64,000 nucleotides of DNA from Pictodentalium vernedei (Eukaryota > Mollusca > Scaphopoda > Dentaliida > Dentaliidae): contig CM062297.1 of the NCBI GenBank assembly GCA_031216915.1, positions 369,905,704 through 369,969,703 on the forward strand, read 5' to 3'. Positions 23,409-34,600 of the stretch are shown here, piece after piece. The position numbers and the translations under genes are program-made. The notes under the pieces are model-generated. The model made no database searches, was not told the origin of the DNA, and was given only the letters and a program-made list of their open reading frames with translations. Each line of letters starts with the position of its first letter. Positions within the stretch are counted from its first letter, which is position 1.

Positions 23409-26400
23409 CAGTATAAAAATATCGATAGCTCCCATCTAGAGGTCTCCCCAAACAAGCATACCAGGTTTCAAAGCAATCTGATCATAAATGGGCCCTGTAG
23501 GGTGTGCCAAAGGAAAATATTGAGGTCTGACTAAACTAAGTTCTACGAACGTTGGCCGTGGCAACACTTTTTGCCGGAAATTGAAAAAAATCGATAGTTC
23601 CCATCTAGAGGTCACCTTAAATAAGCATACCAGGTTTCAAAGCAATCAAATCATAAATGTGCCCTGTAGGGTGTGCCAAAGGGAAATATTGTGGTTTGAC
23701 TAAACTAAGTTCTAAGAACGTTGGCCGTGGCAACATTTTTTGACGGAAATTGAAGAAAATAGACAGTTCCCATCTAGAGGTCACCCCAAACACGCATGCC
23801 AGGTTTCAAAGCAATCCGATCATAAATGTACCCTGTAGGGTGTGCCAAAGGGAAATATTGAGTTTTCTGACTAAACTAAGTTCTAAGAACGTTGGCCGCG
23901 GCAACATTTTTTGACAGAAATTGAAGAAAATCGATAGCACCCATCTAGAGGTCTCCCCAAACAAGCATACCAGGTTTCAAAGCAATCTGATCATAAATGT
24001 GCCCAGTAGGGTGTGCCAAAGGGAAATATTGAGGTCTGACTAAACGAAGTTCTACGAACGTTGGCCACGGCAACATTTTTTGCCGGAAATTGAAGAAAAT
24101 CAATAGCTCCCATCTAGAGGTCACCCTAAATAAGCATACCAGGTTTCAAAGAAATCAAATCATAAATGTGCCCTGTAGGGTGTGCCAAAGGGAAATATTG
24201 TGGTTTGACTAAACTAAGTTCTAAGAACGTTGGCCGCGGCAACATTTTTTGACGGAAATTGAAGAAAATCGATAACTCCCATCTAGAGGTCACCCCAAAC
24301 AAGCATGCCAAGTTTCAAAGTAATCTGATCATAAATGCGACCTGTGAGGTGTGCCAAAGGAAATTGTGGACGTACGTACTAACGTACTAATGTACGTACG
24401 TACGCCGACGGACGAGAAGTGATGGCAATAGCTCAGCTTGACTTTGTCAAGTTGAGCTAAAAATAGTCGGCAGCTCATATCTTTGGACTGGAATGGGCGA
24501 TTGACTTGAAATTTTCGCAGACATGTCAGTAATACACCCCTTTATCAGCATATGGTACAAAAATGTATGTAGTTTACACCTTTCTGCCAAAACATTTTTT
24601 GAAACGAAATTTTTTTTTCAAAATTTGACCATTTTTGAACTCAATCTCGTGTCAGGGATATGCTGAACCATCTGAAATGGCTTAGAAATGAAGACTGTAT
24701 CACCGAATTGTAAAAACTATCGAAAAAATTTCGATTCGAATTTCCGACAATTCAAAATGGCGGCCGAAAAATCGTATTTTTATTTTCGGTTATTTATGCG
24801 TTTCAGGCCATTTGGAGACAAAAAAAAAATTTTTTTTGCACCAGAAAAATTTTCGGTTTGGACTTCGAAATTTTCGACCAAAAGTCAGAAATTTTTGTTA
24901 CGGCCAGGCTACTTTGCCATCACAGTATTCAACAACGCGGATGATTTGAAAGCTTCTGAGGGTAGAAATGTTGAACTCACAGTGTACATGAATAGTTATC
25001 ATCTTTTGGAATTGATGTTGTTCTTCGTTTGGCTTCTGCTAGCAGTCAAACATGGCTTTGGGACACTGTGACCAAAAATTGAAAAAAAATTTCTTGTGTT
25101 TTTATTTTACTTTATTATGTCTAGATTCATTATTTCTCATAAATAAAAACTATCAATGATGGCCATGAGTCCTAATAAATAAAAACATCAGTGTTTGGGG
25201 CAAAATGTTTCTTGTTGGGCAAAAACGCCCAAAAACGCCCAAACATTTATAGGCCAATATCTCCTGAAGGAAAAAAGCTATTGACTTAATTTCTTGACAG
25301 ACTTGTCAGAATTACTCTTTTCTAAAACAAACATAATCGGTATTTTTTTCCATTTTTTATGTTTTCTGCCAAAATCTTTCACAAAATGGAAAGTTATCTC
25401 GAAAATCAGCCATTTTGGATTGAAATATCGAGATTTAAATATAACTAGCCCTCTAAAAGGGATCCAAATTGAAGGTAGTAATACCGCTTTATAAGAAAAA
25501 TCGAAAGAATTTCGTTTCAATTTTTCATTAATCCAAAATGGCGGCCAAAAAGTCGAAAAAATTTTTTGCGTTTTTTATCCATTTCATTCAATTTTGAGAC
25601 AAAAATTTTTTTTTTTTTTTTTACACTGAAAATTTTCGGTCTGCTTCGGACTGAAATTTTTGCCGAAAAGTCGGAAATTTTTGTTACGACCGGGCTACTT
25701 TGCCGTCTGAGTACTGAACAACGGTGATGATTTGAAAGCTTCTAAGGTTAGAAATGTTGAAGTCACAGTGTACATGAACTGTTATCATCTTTTGGAATTG
25801 GAGTTGTTCTTCGTTTGGCTTCTGCTAACAGTCAAACATGGCTTCGGGATACTGTGACCAAAAATTGAAAAAAATTTTCTTGTGTTTTTTTTTTTACTTT
25901 ATTATGTCTAGATTCATTAGTTCTCATAAATAAAACTATCCGCATATTGCGTAAAATGTTTTTCCAGCCAAAACGGCCCAAAAACACCCAAATATGCGGG
26001 AGCCGATATCTTTGGACTGGAAGGGGCGACTGACTTGAACTTTTCACAGGAATGACTGTAATACACTTCTCTATTAATCAAGGGCACAAAATGGTAGTTG
26101 GTTAACACCTTTCTGCCAAAACATTTCACGAAACCGAAAAAAATACAAATTTTTATTTGGTATCGAGCCCCCTTAGGCCTTGCTGAGTAGAATAGTGAGT
26201 AAAACCACTAAGGAAAATCCTGTGTATTGTTCAGAAGGTACAATCACTTCCTCTAGTTTGTGTATATGTTTTTGAAGGTCAGGGAATTTCTGACTTGGGA
26301 ATTTCAGAGTAAATCGTTGTTCCTCACTAATAGAGCACCTTAAAACTGATGTTGGGAAAATTTGAATTCAACAAGTCATTCTATTCGATCATTTCTGTCA

Positions 26401-26438
26401 TTCGCAAAATATTCTGATTTTGCCTTTCAATTCTGTTT

Positions 26439-26632
26439 AACCCTTAAGAGCCTGGACAAATTTCTTGAATATGCACTAGACCACCACCTGCGCATAACCA
26501 GTAGCTAAGCAGTTGACTTCTAGTCAAGACTTGGCTGCCCATTTCAGCAGCCAAGACTTTACTAGAAACCACTGCCAAGGTAATATGTCTATTTTCAGCA
26601 GGATATCCTCATGACTGCACGTTAAGGGTTCC
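26439..26632. mobile_element. MITE-like inverted repeat (about 195 bp)
   Basis: The ends TTAACCCTTAA and TTAAGGGTT are inverse to each other. The centre is a strong hairpin, AAGACTTGGCTGC against GCAGCCAAGACTT (26526-26558). It is non-coding. Confidence 0.5.
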
Positions 26633-26984
26633 TGTTCTGAGGATGTAAAAGTTGGAAATGGGCCTTTAAGAGTTAAATAAGACTTTGAAAAATTCACTGA
26701 TCTGAGAATACATTCCCAGTTTCTACATCAATATAGTTATTAAAAACAAATGTAGCTTAAGTTTGAGGTAATAATTATTGAGATAAGAACATTTTGGATT
26801 TTCACCATGCGACAATGACCTTCACTGACATTACATGATTTATTCAATGTCGCTAGGTTATTGTGCATGTCAATCATAGAAAAACAAATGAATCTTACTT
26901 CAAACACCTCCAATACTGACAACTCCTGTGATAGAGTTTATGTCAATAACTCTTTCCATACACTAATGGAAATGCACTTTGGGA

Positions 26985-27308
26985 AGTTACAGTTAAAACT
27001 AGAAGTCCTGACATAAAATGCGCACAAATAGCAAGTCAATCTGCGCGTTAATCTACACGTTATGACCATAGTAAGGCTATCAAATTCTGTACATATGGCC
27101 TGTGCACAAGCACTGTTTCAGCCAATGGACCTCCAGGTAACCCGGAGGTCCACTGGCAGAAACATTGCCTGTGTTTGCTATGAGTAACCAGGAGAACCTG
27201 CCGTGCTTTGGATGCCATTCGATATAGCAATTGCACGTAATTCCTATGTGCAATTAAGCCTAGATAAGCACACAGTTCATGACAGGATTTCTACTTTTAA
27301 CTGTAGTC
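26985..27308. mobile_element. MITE-like element with about 38-bp terminal inverted repeats
   Basis: The left end (ACAGTTAAAACTAGAAGTCC) matches the inverted right end (ACAGTTAAAAGTAGAAATCC) over about 38 bp. A central hairpin pairs CCAATGGACCTCC with GGAGGTCCACTGG (27122-27154). It is non-coding and about 320 bp long. Confidence 0.6.
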
Positions 27309-28323
27309 AGTGTTTTTTTTAGAAGTTTTTATGCGGTACGTTTTTGAGGCAAAAAGTGAAAATTCCAAGATTTTTTTTTTGCAAATGTCATCTCCTAGGT
27401 GTATTAGGAAAAGGATTAATAAATGTTTGGCACAAATGTTTTTGAGAATGACTGTAGTAGCCCCCAATAAATGGAAACAAAATAAATCAAAATGAACAAA
27501 ATATTGTTTGTTTTTAACTGAATATAAAATACATGCCCCAAATAGGAGGCCTTCACCGTGGTTCCAGCCATTTTCAACAGTTCTGTCACGACACAGTACA
27601 GTCTTCGAGGAAAGGTTAAAATCCACATGAGGGCAATGTTTCCATGCATACATTAACAGTGAATCTCTGACATAAAACAATAGAGTTGCCATCAAATTTT
27701 CATTGAATGAAGCACCACGGTACAACCAGACAGGTGCATCTTTCATTGAATATTTGCTGATAACTACTGATTATTGATTGTGAAAAGTGCCTATGGGCAA
27801 CACTGTCCATATGTGGATTTATATCATGATTACCTATTCTACTATATATAAAAAGCCGATGACATAAATTTTAGCTTTACACACCAACCGTGGTGAAAAC
27901 GGCAGCAATGGGATTTCAATAGTAAAAATTTACACCTACAGTGGAACTACATCCAAGCTGACCTTTGGTGACCTCGCCTTGAATGCAAACTTGTCTAAAT
28001 TTATCACTCGTTGCCTTGTGAAGAGTGAAATGAAACCGGCAATTATTTATTATGTTTTTAAATAAGTTTACCTCATAAAATACCAAAAATTAACAAACAT
28101 ACGTTGTCTCATGTTAACAAAGCATCCATAACTCGACATAGTATGTTGTTATGTTATTAAAACGAAAAAGGCCCAGTAATTTGCATGTTTAGTTTTCGGC
28201 ACTAAAATTGCCAGCAGAAGTACCGCCCACCAGTGCTCATGTAAAAAAAAATAAATATTGATTTATTTAGCATTTAAACTCTTATTAATCCTGCGATCAT
28301 GGTACAAATAAAAGATACCCGAA

Positions 28324-28440
28324 GTAGCTTGGTGTACCAAATGTTCACCACTCGTGGTGAAGTGGTGTTAACCGCGTGCCAAAGTCTCAAGGTTAACACC
28401 ATTTCACCATTCATGGTGAACATTTGGTACACCAAGCTAC
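28324..28440. repeat. Palindromic hairpin element, 50-bp arms
   Basis: The arms at 28324-28373 and 28391-28440 pair almost perfectly (outer motif GTAGCTTGGTGTACCAAATG), with a 17-base loop. It lies about 145 bp downstream, in transcript sense, of the PLBD1-like exon. Such a unit would fold into a long stem in RNA. Confidence 0.8.
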
Positions 28441-28584
28441 TGTGTGTATATTTTATATTTTTACCATTCTACGGCGGATGTACTGAAGTGGCTCACAATG
28501 ATGGGACAGTCAAAATGACCTATCCTAATCTGGGTTACAACTGCCTAGAAAGATCAACTAAAACTGTAGTTAAGAAATACCTAC

Positions 28585-28807
28585 CTTGGACTGTGCATAC
28601 ACACTCCCATACCCTGCAACCAAGCCATCATACTGGGCAATTATGTATCCCACTGCTCGCCAGAAGGGATCTTGAGATTCCTTAGCAATTTTATCTCTCA
28701 TCCACAGATCTTGTTTCTTGAAGAAAACATGGACTTTTTCAACCTTATCGGGAGACATTCTTCCCAAAAATGCATCATAAAGGTTGATATAATTTTCATA
28801 TACTCTT
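28585..28807 (-). CDS. Phospholipase B-like (PLBD1-type) internal exon
   Basis: This internal exon of about 74 codons belongs to a lysosomal phospholipase B-like (lamina ancestor family) protein. These are N-terminal-nucleophile hydrolases that act on lysosomal lipids or amides. The peptide reads YENYINLYDAFLG, then KVEKVHVFFKKQDLWMRDKI, then DPFWRAVGYIIAQYDGLVAGY. From memory it matches, segment by segment, human PLBD1 around YTNLYPQLI, FMEKQDKW, SFWRHTGYVMAQIDGL. A pyrimidine-containing acceptor (CTACCTTGCAG) ends at 28808 and a donor AAG|GTAGGT follows 28585, so both borders look real. The exon enters in phase 1 and leaves on a codon border. The nucleophile cysteine lies in another exon that I could not find. 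The frame is intact. Confidence 0.82.
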
Positions 28808-28970
28808 CTGCAAGGTAGCCAAATCAAAGGAAACAAATATATTATTGTGTAATAAAAGTGATGGGTGGCCTTAATACAGATCAGCCTACTTAATAGAATA
28901 TTTCTTATCCCTTTATCCAACATAACGGCCAAAACCGGCCAGCGCTATTTACAAAAATCACCAATTAATG

Positions 28971-29081
28971 TTTTCATTTTTTGTCACAAAAACATAGGTT
29001 ATGACTCCTCTTTGGAACGAGCTCGTCAAGCTCGTTCCAATGAGGGGTCATAATCTATGTTTTTGAGACAAAAAATGAAAA
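28971..29081. repeat. Palindromic hairpin element, GGAACGAGCT family, copy 1
   Basis: The arms pair over about 53 bp, and the centre is GGAACGAGCT-CGTCA-AGCTCGTTCC. The outer arm TTTTCATTTTTTGTCACAAA is mirrored at 29062-29081. A related centre occurs at 33373-33432, and a decayed one at 42060-42165. Confidence 0.8.
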
Positions 29082-29360
29082 AAATTAGTTACCGTATTCA
29101 AAAATTTTGTTTGCAAGTGTTGTCTGCATTTCATGTTGGGTAAAGGGCTAATTGAACAATCCTGTTAACTGAATATAACTTCTAAATACCAAACATTTTA
29201 CCATACCAACAGTACAAATTTGACCTGTCAATTGCATATTGGTTACAGAATAAACTCCTGTTAATGAAATAAACAATCTTGTAATCAGTTGAAAAATTAC
29301 ACCAACATCCAATGAATTCCCACATTTATATACATTTTGGGCCTCAATACATCAAATATT

Positions 29361-29510
29361 ATACAATTATGGACTTTTGTGGTGGTGAATATGATGAGCT
29401 ATGAACCTAAACAACTTATATTGACCAAGGTGTTAGCTGAGGTCAATATAAGTTTTTTAGGTTCATATCACATCATATTTACCACCACAAAAGTCTGTAA
29501 CTGTTTTATT
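29361..29510. repeat. Palindromic hairpin element, about 65-bp arms
   Basis: GGACTTTTGTGGTGGT on the left is mirrored by ACCACCACAAAAGTC on the right. AACTTATATTGACC pairs with GGTCAATATAAG around a loop of about 14 bases. Confidence 0.78.
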
Positions 29511-29923
29511 ATAGACACCATCCTTAAAAAAACAATCTTCTATTTGTCAATTAAAAGTTCAATTATATCAAGCAGATATATTTTTATTTAACAATAAAAT
29601 AGTTATCATCTGCAGAATTACATAAAAATAAACAATGTTATAGAGATTATGTCAACTGAAATAGAACTAGAGAGGGGATTTCCAAAAGCTATATTTAGAA
29701 AGTTGATATTCTCTGGAAAACCGGTGTACATGAATTTTTGAGTACCAGTCACGTGTACAAGATCCAGCCAACAGAAAAGTGGTTATTTATAAAGTATATA
29801 ATAAAAGCATTTAATCTGTAACTTGTTTGACAGAGCACATTGAGAAGATAAGACAATGATCTAATTTTTGTTAAATGAATACTCTTGTTAATTGAATATT
29901 TTGCTCTGGCAGATTTAGTATTC

Positions 29924-30150
29924 AATTCATTTCTTTATTGGGGTTTAATGACAATTTAAACAGCCAGGGTCCCCTCATGTCAGACAGTTTTAAGGGTGGA
30001 GCAAATCAGAGTATCCAGAGAGAACCAAGAAGCAGCAAGCAACTGTCAGACTCTCCAATGTTCTGACTTCCACAAAATGAGGATTAGCATTGGCTGAAGA
30101 CAAGTGTACTTTTGACATGCAGTGCATTTAGTACATAGCGCCACCAATGT
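29924..30150 (-). mobile_element. SINE remnant (same family as 8002-8370), lacking the tRNA head
   Basis: On the minus strand it reads CTTCAGCCAATGCTAATCCT, then CTGACAGTTGC, GGTTCTCTCTGG, CTCCACCC and AAACCCCAATAAAG, in the same order as the SINE body at 8190-8365. No A or B box is left. Confidence 0.75.
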
Positions 30151-30674
30151 TAGACAGACAGATGCCAGTAGGTGAAAGACGGCAAGTAATTGGTTAAGAT
30201 CCCTCAGGTGCATTGAAAACCAAAATACTAAAAAACAATGAAAAAAATCTTATATAATCTTTTATGAGGGCTGCACCAATCCAAAGTCCACATAAAAGGT
30301 TATGCAGAGTTTGAACAACACTGAATGCAAAAAAAAAAAAAAAATGAAACACAAAGAAAAAAAAATAGAAAATCTGCCAGGAAATTTCCTGCCAGTCCAA
30401 ACCGTGAATAAAAGGTGGATCACAGAGATTTTGTTTTCAACCATTCACTAAATTGGAGATCTCTTAAATGTACAACTTGGTTAATTGCATATAATTTCCA
30501 ATCACCCAACTATTTACCATACCTACTGAACAAATTTGACCTGTTAACTGCAGAGAGGTTATAGAGTAAACTCCTGTTAATTGAATAAAAAATCTTGTGG
30601 TATGTCAAGAAATTATCCTGACAATCACCGAATTCCCCTTGTTTATAGACCGTTTGGCTTTAATACATCCAGTA

Positions 30675-30754
30675 CAGACATTTGATCTCTATTACATCTT
30701 GTTTGACAGAGTTTCATAAGCTCCGTCAAACAAGATGTAATAGATTAAATGCTC
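30675..30754. repeat. Palindromic hairpin element
   Basis: CTATTACATCTTGTTTGAC pairs with GTCAAACAAGATGTAATAG across a short loop. It is non-coding. Confidence 0.78.
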
Positions 30755-31406
30755 AGTTTATCTCCAGAATATACAAATTTTCAGTAAATTTAGTTTGTTA
30801 TCATACCTAGTACAAGTGTTTGACTGACTATTGGCTTGCCTATCACTTCATTTGAAAGTCGCAAACTCTCATTTAAAGTTTCTTAAAGGAAAACTCCTAC
30901 ATTATAAAGGAAAACCTTTAATTAGTTAAGAAACCATATGAGTGCAAAATGCACAAATAAAAAAAAGAAGAAGATATTTCACCACAGAGGTGAGCTCACC
31001 AGGCAAACACTATAGTGGGGGTGACCTTCCCTGTTGCCATACTTGTGTGTTTTCTGGAGTAGAATTATCCTAGATCGAAACAATTCTGATGATTCTGTCT
31101 ACAAGGATATATGTGAGTGTTGGGGAGGCATGAGCTGATTCTAATTCCATACTGGAAGGCACAATTGTGGTAGATATGATAATCAACTAAATTTTGTGTT
31201 TCATACCAACCTACTTTTCACTGTTTAGGCCTCACAAAGTCTTTTGTTTCTCAGGCCATTTTTTGTAAAACTGCATGTGGCCAGGCATTTTTTAAATTTT
31301 ATTCTTTATTTTTGTAATTATTTCTTTCCCATTAAAAAGTTCATTTTCTTGGTTAGTTTTATGTTTTAGGCCTCATAATCTACAGAATAGCATAGGAGGT
31401 GGTGTG

Positions 31407-31479
31407 TTACGTCCCTTGAGTGCAAGAAGGCTTTGCAATGCTAAAGCATTGCAAAGCCTTGTTACACTAAAGGGACAAT
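31407..31479. repeat. Palindromic hairpin within the DIRS-3 region
   Basis: AAGGCTTTGCAATGCT pairs with AGCATTGCAAAGCCTT around two bases; the outer arms (TGTCCCTTTAGTGTAAC type) also pair with a few mismatches. Confidence 0.75.
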
Positions 31480-32299
31480 TTTATTAACTTGGGTAAAAAT
31501 ATCAGACATAAACCATTTAATCTTTATTTTTTCAAGTTTGCATTGGTTATAAAAGAGAGCTTGCGGCAGCCAAAAGAACCATGTAGGAGGGCCCGAGAAA
31601 CAGATTTTAATGTTTTTTAGGCCTTAATATTGGCTGAATATACAAGAAGTGGTGCACCACATATTCCCCTGATAAAACAAAACATGGCTGGAACCAGGCC
31701 AGAGAAGTTGGCAAAATTAAGAAATCCAGGACAGCATACCATGAGCGAATGACAGATCGAGACAAATGATAAACAGAGAAACTGAAAAGGTATATGGTAA
31801 AGAGTATAACAAAATTGAATACTGAATACATAGTCAGGAAGGTGGTCAGAAGTGACCTCTGACTGAGCAAAAGACACGACTGAGCAAAAGACAGGGGACC
31901 CAAAGCAAATAGGTCCTCAGACTGAACCTGAAGATTAGGAAGGTAGAAACTGGAGAAAGTAGAGAAATTTCTCAAGTAAGCGCCGATGATCCTGCAAAAT
32001 ATCAAACAAAGAGACTGAATTAGCATAAGTCCAAGAAGCCGTCAAGGTGCAGACCTCATGGGCAGAAATCCTATTAACAATACGATCCGTGCTGGCTAAA
32101 TGAGAATAAGCCACCTGCATAGAGAGAAATCCACCAAGAATGAGTGTGGAGAAATGGTGGTTTTCTTTCCCAGCATGAGGGAAAGAGAGAATCTTGTTTG
32201 GCCCTTCCGAACAGTGGGAGTTCGCAGAATGTAATACTGGAGAGTCTTGACCAGACAAATAAACAACTGCGCCATGAGCGCATGATACACCCGTTATTA

Positions 32300-33120
32300 A
32301 TTACAAGAGGGAACCACACAATATGAGTATACATGTGTACTTGTCAGGTTACATATACTTGCCACCAAAAAATCATGAAAATTGCCCAAAGTCTAACATG
32401 CGGAAAATTGCCTATATTTTGATGAGCAAAGTCCCATAACTCTGGAATGACACATTGGACAGTGGCACAAATCGAAAGGGAGATTCCTTCTATCAACATA
32501 TACTTGCAACCAAAATATCATGAAAATTGCTCTAAGCATTTTTAAGTTATTGTTCGACATGTGAAAAATAAAGTCCCATAACTCTGGAATGACTAATCGA
32601 ACGGCGACACCAACCGAAAGGGAGCTTCCTTCCATCAACATAAACCACCCACCAAAAAATCGTGAAAATCTCTCGAAGCGTTCTTGAGTTATCGTATGAC
32701 GTGTAAAAAATCAACAATTTTCTAAGTAATAAAGTCCTATAACTCTGGAATGACTAATCGAACGGCGACACTAAACGAAAGGGAGCTTCCCTCCATCGAT
32801 ATACACCACCTACCCAAAAATCACGAAAATCTCTCAAAGCTTTCTCGAGCTATCATACGTCTAAAAAATTAACAATTTTCTAAGTAATAAAGTCCCATAA
32901 CTCTGGAATGACTAATCAAACAGCGACACTAAACGAAAGGGAGCTTCCCTCCATCGATATACACCACCTACCCAAAAATCATGAAAATCTCTCAAAGCGT
33001 TCTGGAGTTATCGTATGACATGTGACCGGACGGACAGACGGACAGACGGACAGACAGACAGCGGTATACCATAATACGACCCGTTTTTTCAAAACTGGCG
33101 AAAAAAACTGGCAAACCAAA
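32300..33120 (+). mobile_element. Family F tandem-core element (about 160-bp units) inside DIRS-3
   Basis: There are four or five units sharing AGTCCCATAACTCTGGAATG and GAAAGGGAGCTTCC, then a (GGACAGAC)n microsatellite at about 33027-33062, then the tail TATACCATAATACGACCCG. The order core, microsatellite, conserved tail is the pearl/HINE design. A terminal hairpin is less clear than in families A-D. Frames in it are chance. Confidence 0.68.
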
Positions 33121-33372
33121 ACAGTGCCTTCATTCTCCCACTCCCCAACAATGCAACAGACAAGATAAACTCCACTTGGGTGTGACATGAAGAACGTGAG
33201 GCCTTTTAAAAAAAATACCTGATGAGCTTGGAGAGGAAAGTGCTAGAGCTGGTGCGAAGCTTACCCACAAAGGGGATGGGGGGGGGGGGGGGGGGTCTAA
33301 AAGCATTGACCTTTTATTTATTATTTTAAATATAATTTTTTGAAATTTTTCAAAAACTTTCAACAAAACCAT

Positions 33373-33432
33373 ATCATGTGACCCCTCGTTGGAATGAACT
33401 CAACGAGCTCGTTCCAACGAGGGGTCACATGA
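33373..33432. repeat. Palindromic hairpin element, GGAACGAGCT family, copy 2
   Basis: ATGTGACCCCTCGTTGGAA pairs with TTCCAACGAGGGGTCACAT. The same centre type as 28971-29081 marks them as one family. Confidence 0.8.
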
Positions 33433-34079
33433 TTTTCGAAAAATAATATTTTTTCAGCTGCTGAATCTGCATATTACGCGGGCGGATATGGGCGATTCAT
33501 TGGGTAAAGGGTTAAGGGAACTGTTTCGTTAGCCTTATCGATGGAAAGACGCAAATTGAAAAATACAATAGCGTTCATTGATCTCCATATTGAGGTCAGT
33601 GATGACATTACACTTCAGAGAAAATTACGTTACTGGGATTCACTTTACTGAATACTGTCTTGCCAAGTGGAGCAACTGTGTGTTTCGTCAACGTGAATTT
33701 AATTGTTACTTTTGCAATAATTACTGGTGAATTAAATATCCCTCTTGGTGTAAAGGTTTATTATATTTTAAAATATGCCATTCATCATTTATTGAGGTGG
33801 AGTTTTCCCCATTTCATAGCGAAAGCCAATCCTTTAACTTCAAGAGAGAAGTCTCGACTCCAGCGTTCAGGAAAATCCCAATAATAACCAGCCCAAGATG
33901 CCAAAAAGTGTGCATAATTTAACTATTCGTTGGGTTAACTTCCCCAGTGACATTTTAGCATGCCATGCATAATAAATACGTTACAGGGCATTTAGTTGGC
34001 AGATAGAGTGTCATATACGGCTCAAAGAAAACAAGCCAAGACCAATACTGGGTCTGGACCTGCGTCGCTGCATGCAATT
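33433..34079. other. Low-copy DNA, nothing recognised
   Basis: AT-rich, with no credible gene or repeat structure that I can support. Confidence 0.35.
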
Positions 34080-34600
34080 GAATTGGCAAACAGGAAGTGG
34101 CTGCATGGCAGATCTGAAAATTGCTTACACGATACAACTCATCATTATGAAGCAGCAGACCAAATATAAAATCAATCCTTTGCAAAGAAGCCGAGAAAAC
34201 CTTGACGGAAAATTTCAATGTTCAGTGGGTACAGTAAAATTTCAAAGTATCGGCAAACAGGAAGTGGCTGCACGGCAGATCTGAAAATTGCTAACACGAT
34301 ACAACTCATCATTATGAAGCAGCAGACCAAATATAAAATCAATCCCTTGCAAAGAAGCCGAGAAAACCTTGACGGAAAATTTCAATGTTCAGTGGGTACA
34401 GTAAAATTTCAAAGTATCGGCAAACAGGAAGTGGCTGCACAGAAGATCTGAAAATTGCTTAGGCGATACAACTCATCATTATGAAGCAGCAGACCAAATA
34501 TAAAATCATTCCCTTTCATAGAAGCCAAGAAAGCTTTGACGGAAAAAGTGTTTCGGATGGACGGACGGACAGACCTCCCTCCACACCCCACCTTTCTGCA
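34080..34600 (+). repeat. Family G tandem repeat, three 167-bp units with (GGAC)n tail
   Basis: CAAACAGGAAGTGGCTGC recurs at 34087, 34254 and 34421 (spacing 167 bp). The first two units are almost identical. The third runs into GGATGGACGGACGGACAGAC at about 34556, as in pearl-like elements. No hairpin end was found. Confidence 0.72.

Larger units (their letters stand above)
16487..23420 (-). mobile_element. DIRS-type retroelement (DIRS-2), degenerate inside but with identical terminal repeats
   Basis: It sits inside one unit of family B. The terminal inverted repeats (16526-16716 and 23219-23408) appear identical by eye over about 190 bp. A second inverted pair near the left end (about 16490-16550 with 16795-16870) resembles the DIRS internal complementary region. 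Inside, only scattered recombinase, RNase H and gag-like fragments can be recognised on the minus strand, with many breaks. No direct target duplication is seen, as expected for DIRS. The terminal identity points to a recent insertion. Confidence 0.85.
15502..24460 (+). mobile_element. Family B tandem-core element (pearl/HINE-like), split by DIRS-2
   Basis: The 5' end is a small palindrome (AGTGTCAATGACACT) followed by TAGCTCAACTTGACAAA at 15518-15534. The 3' end carries the exact inverse TTTGTCAAGTTGAGCTA at 24443-24459, which is one arm of a terminal hairpin (24429-24459). The core is about eleven units of 168-171 bp (shared motif GTGCCAAAGGGAAATATTG), then an (ACGT)n/(GGAC)n microsatellite at 24365-24415. 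There is no gene. This asymmetric inverted end plus 3' hairpin is the known signature of Helentron-derived elements. Confidence 0.8.
15329..26262 (+). mobile_element. Family E repeat, copy 3, split by a nested insertion
   Basis: It starts directly after copy 2 and lacks the palindromic head. It runs to 15501, is interrupted by family B, resumes at 24460 with ATAGTCGGCAGCTCATATC, and continues through two units to the family 3' end at 26200-26262. Joining GTTAACCCTTTAACA to AAAATAGTCGG gives the uninterrupted sequence seen in copies 1 and 2, so the insertion point is clean. Confidence 0.78.
26263..28323. other. Low-copy AT-rich DNA, no gene recognised
   Basis: This holds two MITE-like inverted-repeat units, listed separately. 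A 149-codon open frame on the minus strand (27297-27746) has no family motif that I know and an AT-driven composition, so I do not call it. If the PLBD1-like gene continues downstream on the minus strand, this could be intron; I could not find the next exon by eye. Confidence 0.4.
28808..30780. other. Probable intron or low-copy DNA with hairpin elements
   Basis: This lies upstream of the PLBD1-like exon in transcript sense. No coding exon was recognised. It holds three palindromic hairpins (28971-29081, 29361-29510, 30675-30754) and a SINE remnant (29924-30150). Confidence 0.45.
30780..33300 (-). mobile_element. DIRS-type element fragment (DIRS-3), recombinase end only, fossil
   Basis: Left-end remnants match the DIRS-1 complementary pair (30784-30840 and 31145-31215). 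A minus-strand recombinase remnant follows: AYSHLASTDRIVNRISAHEV and FSTFSSFYLPNLQVQSEDL (about 31850-32130), then KRPHVLHVTPKWSLSCLLHC (about 33150-33215). The order is the same as in DIRS-1. Reverse transcriptase and gag-like parts are absent, so it is a truncated, broken and old copy. Family F has inserted in the middle. Confidence 0.75.

Noticed and set aside
27297-27746. 149-codon minus-strand frame
   Set aside because: AT-driven composition and no domain recognised; it is near the PLBD1-like exon but matches no part of that protein that I know.
28324-28440. Possible microRNA precursor
   Set aside because: The hairpin is too long and too perfect, with 50-bp arms, and it belongs to a set of palindromic elements; MITE origin is simpler.
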